Shown: positions 1-10,899 of the stretch, piece after piece
Layout of the letters: the number at the start of each line of letters is the position of its first letter
Position numbering within the stretch: the stretch's first letter is position 1
Origin: Adiantum capillus-veneris
Taxonomy: Eukaryota; Streptophyta; Polypodiopsida; Polypodiales; Pteridaceae
Assembly (NCBI GenBank): GCA_014529385.2
Contig: CM043966.1
Location: 43,541,037 to 43,605,036 of the forward strand
DNA length: 64,000 nucleotides
Direction of reading: 5' to 3'
Program-made: the position numbers and the translations under genes
Notes under the pieces: generated by a model
Database searches by the model: none
The model's input: only the letters and a program-made list of their open reading frames with translations
What the model was told of the DNA's origin: nothing

Positions 1-202
1 TAAAACTCTGGCGTGCGAAAAAAAAAGATAAGAGTGAGACAGACGCACTGACGCAGGAAGGGCGCGTGCAGGAGAGAGAGAGAGAGGAGAGAGGTGGCAT
101 CCGTCAGTGTGCGAGCCAAGTGGCAAGGAGATTTTTCTAGTGCTGCCTGCATTAGGCAGTATATGATGTCTGCAATGCAAGGTTTTTTGGTGCGCGCTGT
201 AT

Positions 203-225
203 CACACACACACACACACACACAC

Positions 226-272
<47 letters not shown>
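203..272. repeat. (CA)n-(GA)n compound microsatellite
   Basis: About 12 CA units are followed directly by about 22 GA units. It is the first of many such tracts in the window. Confidence 0.97.
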
Positions 273-275
<3 letters not shown>

Positions 276-436
276 TGTGATGTCGTCTTGACTAGCCGAG
301 GTCGGAGAGTATAGGCTGCTGCAAGTGTGTGGTTGTGCAGGTCCATAGTCGTGACGAGAAAGACCGGGGACCGCGTGCATCGACTGCAACTAAGGGCCTA
401 GCCTTAAAACTCAACATGTTGAAAGAATGTTGCTAG

Positions 437-622
437 ATAAATGTGTAGGGAGGTACATTATCCTCGCATAGGTACCCATCACTTACTAGCAAATGTGCAA
501 GGAGGTACATTATCCTAGCATAGGTTCCCATCACTTACTTAGCATAAATGTGCAGGGAGGTACATTATCCTGGCATAGGTAGGGAGGTACATTATCCTAG
601 CATAGGTTCCCATCACTTACTG
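437..622. repeat. Tandem repeat, four units of about 42-55 bp
   Basis: The core GGAGGTACATTATCCT occurs four times, near 449, 511, 557 and 583. Three of the copies continue into CCCATCACTTACT. The third copy is shortened, so the last two cores lie only about 26 bp apart. The copies differ by a few bases, which points to an old local duplication. No coding role is seen. Confidence 0.85.
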
Positions 623-1316
623 ACTCAGGCTCTATTTTATTCATTCGTCCCAAGATTCATAGAATCCTACCTTGCCTTAGCAACTCATACCCCTCAATAC
701 AGGGTCGCCCTCTACAATGGGGTAGGAGAGTCGAACGCGGGCATGCAGTAGCTTTCGACGCTTTAGGAGCTGCTATAGACCACAACCACAATTGCGCTCA
801 CATGTCGACAACGTGCATGTTAAGCTTAAAAACATATCAACAACCCCCCCCTCCCCTCGGTTTCGCCTTGTAAACCTGCGACACTCTGCAGCTGCGCCAC
901 TTTTGCGCTCTTGCTGTCTGCTCATGACCCTTAGCTTCCGTGTGGCCCCTGCTTCTGCTCCTCTGTCCACCAGCTCGCCTCAGCCAGGCCTAGAAATTGA
1001 AGGGTGCCCTTGTCCTTCCTAAGGAAGGGGAATTCCCATAGTTGGCCTTCGGAAAGGAAGGGCCATCATACACTTTGCTCGTCATCATGCAAAGAAAAAT
1101 GCACCAACCTGTCACTCGATACCCCTTAATTTTCTTGCTCCTACAAATATTCACTTGCTTTTGGTATATCTTTTATTGTTCCACACTTAAGAGGAGCTAG
1201 CAATAGGTATTCTTTAATTAAATTTGATGGTTAGTAAATTTTTAGTATATTGGTATATTATACTTTAGCTTTGTTTGCTCCTCTTCCCCCCAAAAGCATC
1301 ACCATTAGTTTTCACG

Positions 1317-1377
<61 letters not shown>
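1317..1377. repeat. (TC)n-(AC)n compound microsatellite
   Basis: A run of TC units passes directly into about 18 AC units. Confidence 0.97.
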
Positions 1378-1378
<1 letters not shown>

Positions 1379-1781
1379 CTTGAGAGCACTCACTTTAGCC
1401 AACATGTGCCACAAGAAAAGTATGCAAGAGTGTGCAAGTTTGAGGGACATTTGTGAGGTGAGGCCCTCTGAGAAACGGAAGAGGAGGGAGGCAATTCAAC
1501 GAGGTAAGGCCCTCTAAGAGGAAGAAAGAGGAAAGTGTCTTGGTCAATGCCTATTGCAACAAAGGCATGGATGACATGATCCAGGAGTTTGTGCAAGGGT
1601 AGAGGGGCTACGATGTGGTTCAAGATTCTCTTGGCATATAGTGGCCCTTCAACGGGCATGCTCCTACTTGCATGCTATAACTGCAAGTAGGAGAGAGGGC
1701 AGTGCATGGCGCAAACAGAGAAAGAAGTGTACATAGAAAGTGTTCGTCTCTCATGTGAAGCCGTGAAGAGGCCAGAAATGC

Positions 1782-1783
<2 letters not shown>

Positions 1784-1832
<49 letters not shown>
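1784..1832. repeat. (GA)n microsatellite
   Basis: About 24 uninterrupted AG/GA units. Confidence 0.97.
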
Positions 1833-1833
<1 letters not shown>

Positions 1834-2187
1834 CGTGACTTGTTTCCTTGAGCTTCAATGCTATCTCCTCATTTCCTTTAAAAAATTCATGCCCAAACTC
1901 AACCGTAGTCACACATGCGCTAGAGGCTAGGACATTAGAGGAGGAGCTTAGAGGTCGCTAGCTTCTAGAATCATCATGCACGTTGCACACATCACAAGTC
2001 TGGTTGCATCAAACTTTGCATTGCAAAGCATCTACATCCACTCTCAAATCTTGTCACATTTTGATTTTTTGAAGGTCTTCATTAAAAATAACATATTAAA
2101 AGTGTTTTCTCTTCTTTGATTTAGGTGGTGGGATTCAAATCTTAATAAATTTAAACTTATATTTTACCATCTTAGAGCTTAGGCTTT

Positions 2188-2641
2188 ATTTTTTTTCTTA
2201 ATATACAAGCAATGCTCAATAGGAGCTATTTATATTAAAGAAGAAAAACACTAGAAGTGTTTTGGCTTTTATATGGACCCGCAACCCACCATTACAGACC
2301 ATGAAAACCCCATGTGCATCACATGCCACAAGGAGCATAAACACCATAAAGACTAGGATCTTACAAACAATATATTTGGACACAGATCTTGAGCAGTGGA
2401 TGCCACCACATTGAGGTCCTTGCCATTCCACCCCAACATGTCCAATGGATAGGAAGACAAAATGACACATGGCAACCCCATGTGCATCACATGCTACAAG
2501 GAGCATAAACACCATAAAGACTAGGATCTTACAAACAATATATTTGGACACAGATCTTGAGCAGTGGATGCCACCACATTGAGGTCCATGCCATTCCACC
2601 CCAACATGTCCAATGGATAGGAAGACAAAATGACACATGGC
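2188..2641 (-). mobile_element. LINE 3' tail A (5'-truncated), with internal duplication
   Basis: Read on the minus strand, this segment ends in TTAATATAAAT, a small hairpin (GCTC-CTATT-GAGC, about 2212-2224), a short spacer and then poly(A) (T-run at 2188-2197). The order, tail followed by hairpin and poly(A), matches the better-preserved LINE tails at 8263, 8706, 9228, 9382, 17107 and 19362; TTAATATAAAT is also present in the 17107 copy. The hairpin here is the weakest of the set, so membership is inferred. A minus-strand frame (2216-2638) runs through it but is not recognisably an enzyme. Confidence 0.5.
2306..2641. repeat. Two tandem 168-bp units
   Basis: Positions 2306-2473 and 2474-2641 are nearly identical, differing by only a few substitutions. 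The period is exactly 56 codons, so a minus-strand frame stays open through both copies and encodes the same 56-residue block twice (each starts MCHFVFLSIGHVGVEW). Keeping the frame may be chance. The high identity points to a recent duplication. Confidence 0.95.
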
Positions 2642-3557
2642 ACCAAATTATAATCTATCGGAGAAACTTCCTACCACCCCAAAGCTCAAACTAAAAAGAG
2701 TCAATCCTGAATACAGCACATCCGAGTTACACCTTAGAACTTAGGCTCATGTTTTAACTAAGAAACCTTCTACTTTGAATTTTTTTGGACTATTCTAGAG
2801 AATTTATCTTTGAAGGGTATTTTCAAAACTTGCCCTTCCTAGTGAAGGCTTATTTTGAAAGGACCCGTCTATTGGGAAGGGGCCTCTAAACAGCATGCTC
2901 TTCATCGGGAAGGCCTATCACAAAAGTGCCATGCATGTGCAGGGCTAGACTCCCAAGGAACGGTGGGAAGGGTTGCAATTTCCAGTACTGGCCCCAGCTC
3001 GTTCACACTCCCTTCTGATCTGACTGGCGCGTCGATGGACAAAGTCCGTATTTGCTTTTGATTCCGTCTAATTTTTTATTCGATTTGATTGGGTACCCCC
3101 TACGTGGCACATACTGGTTAGAATTTTATTGTTTTTCACCAGCCCTGGTGTGCTTGGGGCAGGGCTAGAAAGATGCATTTTTCCTAGCCAAACAAAATAA
3201 GTGGAAACTTGAAATTCTCTCGATTTTCAAGTTAAAATTTGAAGCTTTTGCCGGTGACTACACCAAAACTTGTGTAAATTTATGAGTTTTCTTAAAAGGC
3301 AAGTTCAAAATCTAACCGGGATTTTATAATTTCAGCTGGTTAAAATATACTAGACCCTGGCTTTTACCATTGGCTTCGGTCTGGGAGCATTTGTGAGAAC
3401 CAGGTGGACTCTGGAGCCTGGGAGAGCGTCTCTATGTGATTCATGCCACGAGCTACCTAGCATGGATGCCACGTAATCTGGCAAAATTGAACCACGCGGA
3501 GCCAGAATTTGATAGCATAGAGCGGTGGAATTCTGGAAGATGAAGATTGACGTGAAA
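2642..3557. other. Gene-free stretch
   Basis: No convincing exon, repeat family or element end is seen. A short plus-strand frame at 2855-3061 has no recognisable motif. Confidence 0.5.
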
Positions 3558-3942
3558 GATCATATATATACGTAGGACGCGACGAGACGAGACGCAGGCG
3601 AGAAGAATTAAGGTACCATAGCTACTTTAGCTGAAGACTTCTTAAAAGAAGAAGAGAGAAGAGAGGAGTCGGAGGACGTAGTAAGGAACGGCGATGACCG
3701 GCGGAGATGAGGCAGCATCTGTACGTCACGAGGAGTACAAGGACACCGTTGTTGATCCGCCGCACATCCGACAGGAGGTGCGGGCGGCGGACCACCCCCC
3801 GGGTGACCGAATTGCTGGCATCCAGGGCGAGACCCCCTTTCACACTGGCAATCTCGCCCCCCACAAGCCAGGCCAGCAACAGCTTTTCCATCAAGTACCT
3901 CCCGCTCATCGCCAGGATGGTGACCAAAACGTAGTGCATTAA
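3558..3942 (+). promoter_or_regulatory. Possible promoter and short first exon of an unknown gene
   Basis: A TATA-like CATATATATA lies at about 3559-3569. It is followed by a purine-rich leader of about 125 bp and an ATG at 3694 that opens an 82-codon frame ending at 3942. The segment is more GC-rich than its surroundings. The protein (starting MTGGDEAASVRHEEYK) has no motif I recognise, and overlapping frames on both strands are also open, so coding status is uncertain. A short segment at about 4162-4211, lying between an AG and a GT, could be a later exon, but I could not join it convincingly. Confidence 0.22.
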
Positions 3943-3957
3943 TTGAGCATCGTTTTA

Positions 3958-4147
3958 TGCCATAGACCTCTTTTTGCGAAAATTCTTACATCAAGTACTT
4001 AGTGAGCTCTGCCCTTTTGGAATTTAAACAATTCCTTGTTTGCTTACTTCCCTGCCATAGACCTCTTTTTGTAATAATTCTTACATCAAGTACTTAACCA
4101 GCTCTGCTCTTTTCACTTTTGAAATCTAATTAATTACTTGTTTGCTT
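3958..4147. repeat. Tandem duplication, about 95-bp unit
   Basis: The phrase TGCCATAGACCTCTTTTTG begins at 3958 and again at 4053. Each copy continues through TTACATCAAGTACTTA and ends near CTTGTTTGCTT. The copies have diverged by several substitutions and small indels. Confidence 0.88.
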
Positions 4148-4879
4148 TGAACTCTGATCAGCATCACCCACCAGGCGGACTTGGAAGTTGGGGCCACACC
4201 ATTCTTGCTTTGGTTAAGTAATTATGCTTTCAATAAATATTAACTTATATGCTGCCCGATGAAAAAGAGCACTGAAATCAATAATCAACGTTCCCCCCCC
4301 CCCTAAAAGGTGCTGTGAGTGTGTATTAGTAGGTTACATTCCTCTGATGAACCAAAGAAAGATGATAAAATTACATGCAGGGAGGTACTGCTTTTTTTCT
4401 TTACTGTCGTTTGTCAAAATTACAAAAGTTTCTATTCTCGCTGATTCTTTACAAAAAAAGCATTAGTCACCAACTACTTCCACCATGCAGAGAGCTGAGC
4501 ACTTCTTGAAGGTGCGCTATGAGTCACAGACCATTGAAGTGTTGCCTTCTTATCATTTCTTAGACCTGTAGTCATCAATCATTCGTTGTAGGTGTGTATA
4601 TGAGCTGTCTAACAAGACCTCCTCTTACTTATTTATGTTAACACTGTTGTAAAATTCGGTGTAGTCATTTAGGACTTTCCGATCAGCTTCGTAGATTTTA
4701 CATTGATCTAGCTTGAGCTGGTTGACCTATAAGGAAAAATGAGCAAACAGTATCCACAGACTTTGTCTGGTAAGCATTTTTAAATATGCTCTCGTTCTTT
4801 TCCCGCTAGATTAGCCAGAAAAATTCTACTCTGATCTTGTTGCAAATAACTGAAAATATTGAAATTGAATCACCAAGCA
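4148..4879. other. Gene-free stretch
   Basis: Short poly-C and T-rich runs occur, but no exon or element boundary that I can support. Confidence 0.5.
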
Positions 4880-4899
4880 GAAGTCGTTCCAGTTGTAGA

Positions 4900-6007
4900 T
4901 GGAGTCCAATGCTCTAGTTAAGGGGAATAGTAAAATAGCGCTAGATGAACAGTTCATGAAGAGGTAGGGAATGTCCTTTTGTTCACAAGCACCTTTGGCA
5001 GATACCTGCGCCCATTCTAGAAGCCCTCATTTTGTAGATTGTCCAGACTGCTTTGTGGGGGGATGAGCCACAGAAGGATTGAGTGTTTTGTTGGGATCCC
5101 TCTGTTCCAAATGTTCTTGAAGTTGAAAGTCCATTGGTTCTTTGACATGATAACATTCCATCTCTTATTGAGGGTGGTGTGCAAGGGGATCTGTAGGTTG
5201 GGGGGAAGATTCAGAGGATGGTGGAGTACGTTGCCACTTGCCCAGAAGAGGGCTTTGGGAGATGCATCAAGTGAGGATGAGAGGGACCCTGGCCTCTGGG
5301 GAAGAAGGATTTTCTAGTGTCTAGTAGCAATAGCTCCCAGGGTTGCAATTGGTGGTGCCTAAGGAGTTCAGAGTTGCAGAGTGGGTGAGTCATCTTGCTT
5401 CTGCTGCATGCCAGAGGTTCTTCCAAGAGGTTATACCTTTGTTGTGGATGTGTCTTGTAGTCCGTGCTTGGTCATGGGAGAGAGGGGGGATGGGGGGCAA
5501 AGACCACCATAAAGATTCATGAGATCTGCCGACAAGGCTGTGTTTAGATTCTCAATTGATCCTTAGGCTTGGTCTATATCTGTTCCACGCCTTCCAGAGT
5601 GACTTGAGGAGATCCTATCCTTTTGTTGATACCTCGATAGGGCCAAAGAAAATATTGAACCATGGGATGTTGGAGACTCGTTTGACTCTTTTCAGTTGGA
5701 ACTTGCCTAGGTGTCGGAATAGTAGAGAGGCCCATTCTTCTTCCAGTTGTTCAAGGGCTCTAAGGACGAGATTTACTTCTAGCTTGTCTACCCAGTCGTT
5801 TATATTGATCAGTCCAAGTCCTCCTTGTTCCTTAGGGAGACAACAAAAGTCCCACTTGACTTTGGCTATCCCTTGCTTGAGGGGGTCACCTATCGAAAGA
5901 AAGTTCCTGCATACCCTAATAAAGTCCTTTGAGTGATCATCACGAGGTCTCCAGCAGGAGAGGAAGTATAGTTCGTAGTTGGTGATGAAGTGCTTGATGA
6001 CTAACAC
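4900..6007 (-). pseudogene. LINE C-terminal and zf-RVT-like region
   Basis: The 130-codon frame 5615-6007 reads like the region after the RT in plant L1 proteins (KVKWDFCCLPKEQGGLGLIN). Further along, near 4905-5010, CQRC and, one frame away, DIPYLFMNC form a CxxC...C zinc-finger-like ending split by a one-base shift. The intervening part is broken by stops. Confidence 0.7.
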
Positions 6008-6079
6008 CCTTCCTACTAGATTAGCTTAGAAGCACATCCATCGATTCAGTTTGGATGCGAACTTTTCCATGACCCAGTT

Positions 6080-7251
6080 CTACCTCTGCCTCATGGTGAC
6101 TTTGAAACCAAATGGAATTCCTAGCAGTTGGAAAATTACTCCATCTCTTAGCTTAGAGCAACCTTGCTCGGTGATCCACCTAGGGAGAGGGGAGTGGGAA
6201 ACTCCCTGCCCGTCGTATGAGTGATTGATTTTCGAGCCAGATGCCGTGCAGAAAACCTGTAAGCATTCCCAAAATTGCCGCAGGGATTGGTCATCGTTGT
6301 GGAGGAAAACATTAGTATCATCTGCAAATTGTGAGAGGCACTGTTGTCTGCCATTAGGTAGGGAGCTGCCCTTGATAGTTCTAGTGGCCATTCTGGCTTT
6401 GACTAACCAGTTTAGGGAGTTAGTTGCAGTAGCAAAGACAAGGGGGGCCAACGGCATCCTTGTCTAATTGAACGGTTAAGGGCGAACGGGTCAGAAAGGC
6501 AGTTTTTGAGTGCCACTCTAGCTTTGGAATTGCCCAAAAGAGTCTGGACGAATCTGACCACCTTGGGTCCGAATCCCATCATTACTAGACAGTCTAGCAG
6601 GAAGCACCATTCCAGCCTGTCGTAAGCTTTGTCAAAGTTGACTTTGACAAAAAACATAGTCCTGTCTTGATTCATCTGAGTGTTCAATTCCTTCCCACAT
6701 TGCGATGAATGCTTCCATTATACGTCTGCCTTTGATGAACCCCTTTTGCTCAGAGGAAAGCCATTCAGCAAGCGCTGGGGATATTCTAAGAGCCATCGCT
6801 TTCGCAAAGATTTTTGTTTGCAAAGTTGAGCATAGTTAGGGGTCTTCGGTTGGTTAACTCATCTTTTGATCCTTTTTTGTGCAGTAGTTTGATAGCCCCC
6901 GTATTGATCTCTATTGGGAGGGCTCCATAGGACACTACCTCTTCCCAGACTATAACCAAGATGGGAGCCATTACTTCCTCTTGAAGGCTTGGTACAACTC
7001 AGTCGGGAGGCCATCCAAGCCTGGGTTTTCTTGGTTTTGAGAGAGTCAATAGCCCGTTTGATTTCCCAAGTCAAGAGGTCTGAGTCAAGTTGCAAGGCAA
7101 CCAGGGGTGGAATAATTTTTTTCCTGCAGTTCTGGATATTCACTCTTAACAACGGAGCTAGATTCGTTAAGCTTTTCAGCAGGGCTGAACAGGTCAGAGA
7201 TGTGGGAACTAGTGATTTCCAAGTTTTCGGCCTCCGACATAGCTTTTCCAT
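6080..7251 (-). pseudogene. LINE reverse transcriptase, broken
   Basis: Overlapping frames carry successive RT blocks. ALPIEINTGAIKLLHKKG lies at about 6820-6940, SEQKGFIKGRRIMEA at about 6710-6760, VKVNFDKAYDRLEW at about 6600-6650, SIRQGC near 6470, and the catalytic box QFADDTNVF near 6310-6330 (FADD in place of YADD, as in many plant L1 elements). The product would copy LINE RNA at the nicked target. At least four frame changes make it non-functional. Confidence 0.85.
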
Positions 7252-7856
7252 TCGGACCCTGAAGGAAAGGGATAGTTTCCCTTTGGTTTTCCTTTCTGAG
7301 GAGCTTGAACATCTCTTTAGTAGTTTTTTGAATCTTCCCTGCCCACCACTCTCTGAAGAAATCTGCTATATGTTTCATGGTGAGGTCCTCCTCAATACTC
7401 AGTTGATGCCTTAGAGTAGCTATTTTGTCCTACATTACGGTGTCTTCTTGTTCGAGGATTCAAGGTCGATGAGGGCGTTATAGATACTGTCTTTTCTTTT
7501 TCTACGGATCTTTGTAACCTATTTCCTATACTTGATGAGAGTGCGTTGGGTATGAGAGATGGACGCCACCCAAGCTTTAGCTGGGGTATGGCCTTTGGAG
7601 AATTCTTGAACCCGGATAGCCCGACACTTTTTTGAACTTCTTCTAGTTGGAAAAGAGAGGAGTCAGTGTGGAACCAGTGGTTACGAATTTTGTTGCACTT
7701 GTCATCAATATTGATGACTAAGGGATAATGATCCGATGCACACGAGGTTTGCCTGGGTTTGACTTTGATATGGTTGAAGTTCCTTGCCAGAGGGACATTG
7801 ATGTAACATCTATCAAGCCAAGCCTTTCTAGGGTTTTCACCTTTGAAGTAGTTTTG

Positions 7857-8135
7857 CTAGGTGTACTCCCCATGCGTTCTAGCAACCCATAGCTCGAGTT
7901 TGACTTTGAGGAGATCCCATTCCTTCCTTTTGGATGCTGCCATAGCTTGTCCTTTCTGTTGATACTTGTCCTTAGAGGCTTCTACCATGTTGTAATCACC
8001 GAACATTATAACTTGCCCTTGCAAGATGCTAAGATATGGTTCCATAAGTTTGTTCTTTCTCTGCCCGTCCCTCCAACATAGACAAAAAATATTGTACTCT
8101 AAATAGTTTATTGTTACACTTTCTACAGAAAACAT
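7857..8135 (-). pseudogene. LINE AP-endonuclease fragment
   Basis: A 92-codon piece contains the metal-binding motif context VIMFGDYN, typical of the APE-like endonuclease that nicks target DNA for target-primed reverse transcription. Only about 45 residues precede the motif, so the catalytic N-terminal third is absent. It belongs to the LINE at 4880-8150, and the reading continues toward the RT in other frames. Confidence 0.75.
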
Positions 8136-8262
8136 AATATTTTATTATGATAAGAAATATTTTTAAAAATTAGTGTCACTTTCTTGTTTTCTCTCATTAA
8201 GAACCTTTAATCATTGAATTCTTCTCATAGCCTTATGTAGGCCATAGTGAGCTTTCACCTTG

Positions 8263-8630
8263 CTTTTTTATCGAAACTCACAATTGGTGAGTAGATTATA
8301 TTAGTATAACCAAAAAATTGCAAATTCTCGCCATGCTCATGACAAGCCATGACATTTTAAAACGGATCATAGATACATCGGCTGAAGGAGAGCCATTCCA
8401 CGACAATGGACGAGCCCACACTTTTATCCATGCCTGTATGTCATTGCGGCACCCATGGTCTTGTCCACTCCTTAAAGTTCATCGATTCCCAATGGAGATG
8501 ATCGTCCCCCTGCTTTCTTGGATTATCTCAGTGAACTTGGCGATTTTCATGGAGTTCTCAAAGATCCAATAGTTCCTTGCCTTCCAGATTTCTTTGAAGT
8601 AACAAATCTCACAATTATGCTTTGATTCTC
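8263..8630 (-). mobile_element. LINE 3' tail B (5'-truncated)
   Basis: A T-run (8263-8269) is followed by a near-palindrome ACTCACAATTGGTGAGT (8276-8292), then minus-strand coding remains of a LINE C-terminus (EIWKARNYWIFENSMK, roughly 8500-8600). Read on the minus strand the order is coding remains, hairpin, poly(A), the signature shared by the LINE tails of this window. The right end near 8630 is approximate. Confidence 0.75.
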
Positions 8631-8705
8631 ACATCACTCCTAACCTTGGGCATAGTTTTCTTTATGAATTGCTAAATTTGCATCATTCTCCCCTTTCTCC
8701 TAATC

Positions 8706-8838
8706 TTTTTTTTTTCCCAAACTCACAATAGTGAGTGGTAGAAAATGTATTAAAAACCAAAAAATTTACAATTCAAACCATGCTCCAACCTAGCCATGAT
8801 ATCCACGGTCATCATCATAATCCAGAACCAATACATAC
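8706..8838 (-). mobile_element. LINE tail C, 133 bp, with 25-bp target duplication
   Basis: On the minus strand the insert ends in a perfect hairpin ACTCACAATAGTGAGT (8721-8736), then GGG and poly(A) (T-run 8706-8715). It is bounded by a 25-bp target-site duplication, 8681-8705 and 8839-8863, with a single C/T difference (both end CCTTTCTCCTAATC). It is a severely 5'-truncated LINE insertion, about 123 bp plus the tail. Confidence 0.9.
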
Positions 8839-9005
8839 CATCATTCTCTCCTTTCTCCTAATCTCAAGTAGACTTTAGATCAACTTAAGCATTATTTAAT
8901 GCTTTTGATCTTACTTTAGTGCCTTCTTACAACATATTTAAATGCTCTTATTCTTAATTAGATTTTCTTAATGTTTTGCTAGATTTGCATTGTTCTCCCC
9001 TTTCT

Positions 9006-9085
9006 TGTTGAGTTCATAACCGTGCACAAAGCACTTTCTTGTTGAACTTGTAAGGACCCAAGAGAGTGTGTCTCATTGTCATTGA
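9006..9085. repeat. 80-bp dispersed repeat, copy 1
   Basis: The segment containing CACAAAGCACTTTCTTGTTG and AGAGAGTGTGTCTCATTGTC recurs in the same orientation at 17425-17504 with few changes. Both copies lie in the background sequence on either side of the nested insertion at 9382-17081. Confidence 0.85.
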
Positions 9086-9227
9086 GTAGGTTTTTCTTAA
9101 TGCTTTGCTAAATTTGCTTCATTCTCCTCTTCCTCCAAAGTTTGAAATTTAAATCTACTTAAGCATTATTAAATACTTTTGATATTAATTTATTGCCTTC
9201 TTAAAGCATTATTAAACGCTTTTAATC

Positions 9228-9360
9228 TTTTTTTTGTGCAAATCTCTTATTAATTGAGAGAATAGATTATAGAAAACAAAGATAACAACTGTAGCATGCT
9301 CAATCCATGCCGTGGTAAAAAAAATACAACCAGTTCACTGCCTTTTACAAGGAGGCATAA
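9228..9360 (-). mobile_element. LINE tail D, 133 bp, with 21-bp target duplication
   Basis: A T-run (9228-9235) and a divergent hairpin TCTCTTATTAATTGAGAGA (9243-9261) start the insert, which ends at 9360. It is flanked by a 21-bp target-site duplication, 9207-9227 and 9361-9381, with one mismatch. The right-hand copy is itself the target duplication of the larger LINE at 9382, so D inserted at that LINE's edge. Confidence 0.88.
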
Positions 9361-9662
9361 CATTATTAAACGCTTCTAATCTTTTTTTTTCCATACTCAC
9401 AAATTGTGAGTGATAAATGTAGTAAAAACCAAAAAAGTTAAATAGGAAGCCATGCTCCACCTGAGCCATGGCATCTGCCAACATCCTAACCACACACCAC
9501 CAGATACATCAACCGATAAAGGGTGCCACCCTATAACTATTAACAACAGAGGGGAACTAAGACTGACTTAGGGTTTCCAAGAGATAGTGCTGCCATAGCA
9601 CACCCCTTGACTGCGAAGCCAGTGCACCAAAAAAATACTGCCAAGAGGAGAAGTAACTAGAA

Positions 9663-10800
9663 TTAATTTTCCTTCTTCTTTCGTTTAAACAAACTAACCG
9701 TGTTGGTCATGGTACTCAAAACATGAACAACATGGCTGATGAGATCTAGCTTAAGGTCTTGAGTGCTATCTGCATTCGAGTCACGTTGACTAGGTTCATT
9801 TGGCATCTCTACGGTGGAATTAATGAGCAACTCTGTTGTTTTATCTTGCATCTCAGCTGACGAGCTCAAAGTCTCTTTGCTTACATCACCACCAACAGGT
9901 CCCATCGATGCACTTGGTTTATCTCGCATCTCCACCAATGGGAAACCCATCTCTTTAGCTGCCTCTTCGCAAGACAAATCCTATTCTGTGGCCTTGTCTT
10001 TCGATCTATGGTAACCTGTCAAGGGCTTGGCCTCTTTGGTAATGCACCTCCAAGTTGTCCCGATCATCAGATTGCAACAATTTCCACCTCCCTAGTACAA
10101 TGACCAGTTCTGTGGCATTTGTAGCAAGTATTTGGAAACAAGGAAAATGCTAACTCTTGTCGAAAGGGGCCAAAACTGCCCAAACTCAATTTCAAATACT
10201 AAGGAATTGGCTTACTCATTTTCCATAGAATGCAGATCTTATTTCCAAGCCCGATCTTACCCGCTATAGTTTTGGAATGAGCAACACCTGTCCTAACATA
10301 GAATCTTTGGAGTCAACGAGGAGTCAACATAGTCATGAAGTCAGATAGGGAATCCCTTGAAAGTAACCCACACTGGATGTTAGGATAGAACTCAAGCATC
10401 CAAGGCATAGCATAAGCAAAGTGAGAAGCTCCCCAAATGCCTCCTCTCATAACCAGCTCTTGAACTATTTTCTCGGAGGTGCAACCTGCCACATAGAAGC
10501 CTTTTCCTACTATCATGACCTAGCAGATTGCATTCATGTTATTTGTCATCGATGCCCACTCCCACAAGCCTTGAACCAACATTCGACGACCCAAAAAATA
10601 GAGCACCACCGAGTGCGCATAGCATGTCTGAAGACTTTGTAACGCTGCCTTCGGGTTGAACTCTGCTTGCGACATGTACTCATCTTCAACTTTACTCTGA
10701 CTTAGCCTAACCACCCGTGCAAGATTTCCTCTGCCAATGTACGAGCTCCAAAGTGAGAAGGTTTTAGAATCTTCTCTGGATTGGAAGTGTTTACACACAA
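9663..10800 (-). pseudogene. LINE ORF1-type protein (DUF4283 and zinc knuckle), broken
   Basis: Three minus-strand frames read consecutively: 10798-10520, 10516-10313 and 9977-9663. The first ends with YFLGRRMLVQGLWEWAS and the second contains GGIWGASHFAYAMPWMLEFY. Together these match the DUF4283 pattern of plant L1 ORF1 proteins (LLGRR..., GGPW...LIL..W). Near 10089-10129 a zinc-knuckle remnant reads CYKCHRTGH but lacks the final cysteine. The last frame ends in a basic tail. ORF1 proteins bind LINE RNA. Frameshifts make this copy non-functional. Confidence 0.68.
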
Positions 10801-10899
10801 ATCATAAGCCCTTTTCCTTCCTTCCTTGTGAATACAAAGTCTGTGCCCCACCTAAGTGGGATTTGATGACCCCCCTCAATGCCATATTGAGCTTCTAAC

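Larger units (their letters stand above)
1..2187. other. Gene-free microsatellite-rich stretch
   Basis: No open frame here looks like a protein: the short frames are produced by the dinucleotide repeats (RE, TH and SL runs). The stretch holds three microsatellite blocks and one 50-60-bp tandem repeat, listed separately. The remainder (about 623-1316, 1378-1783 and 1833-2187) is ordinary AT-balanced sequence in which I see no exon, RNA gene or element end. Confidence 0.6.
4880..8150 (-). mobile_element. Decayed L1-type LINE (endonuclease and RT)
   Basis: On the minus strand, consecutive broken frames carry the plant L1 order: the C-terminal half of an AP-type endonuclease (about 8135-7857), reverse transcriptase (about 7250-6080), and a C-terminal region with a zinc-binding zf-RVT-like segment (about 6007-4900). 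The N-terminal part of the endonuclease and any ORF1 are missing, so the copy appears 5'-truncated near 8150. Frameshifts and stops break it at least seven times. The shared 3' hairpin of the neighbouring LINE tails is not visible at its left end. Confidence 0.85.
8667..9227. repeat. Old imperfect duplication of background sequence
   Basis: The series 'TTGCTAAATTTGC - TTCTCC - TTAAGCATTATT - CTTTTGAT - GCCTTCTTA' occurs from about 8667 and again from about 9099. A shorter third copy starts near 8960. After subtracting the inserted LINE tail at 8706-8838 and its duplication, the period is about 270 bp. Divergence is considerable. Confidence 0.6.

Noticed and set aside
437-622. Possible CRISPR array because of regularly repeated GGAGGTACATTATCCT
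   Set aside because: Plain tandem duplication: the sequence between cores is also repeated, spacing is irregular, and the window is eukaryotic.
3622-3939. 105-codon minus-strand frame opposite the possible exon at 3694
   Set aside because: Overlaps other open frames in a GC-rich segment and shows no motif or composition typical of a protein.
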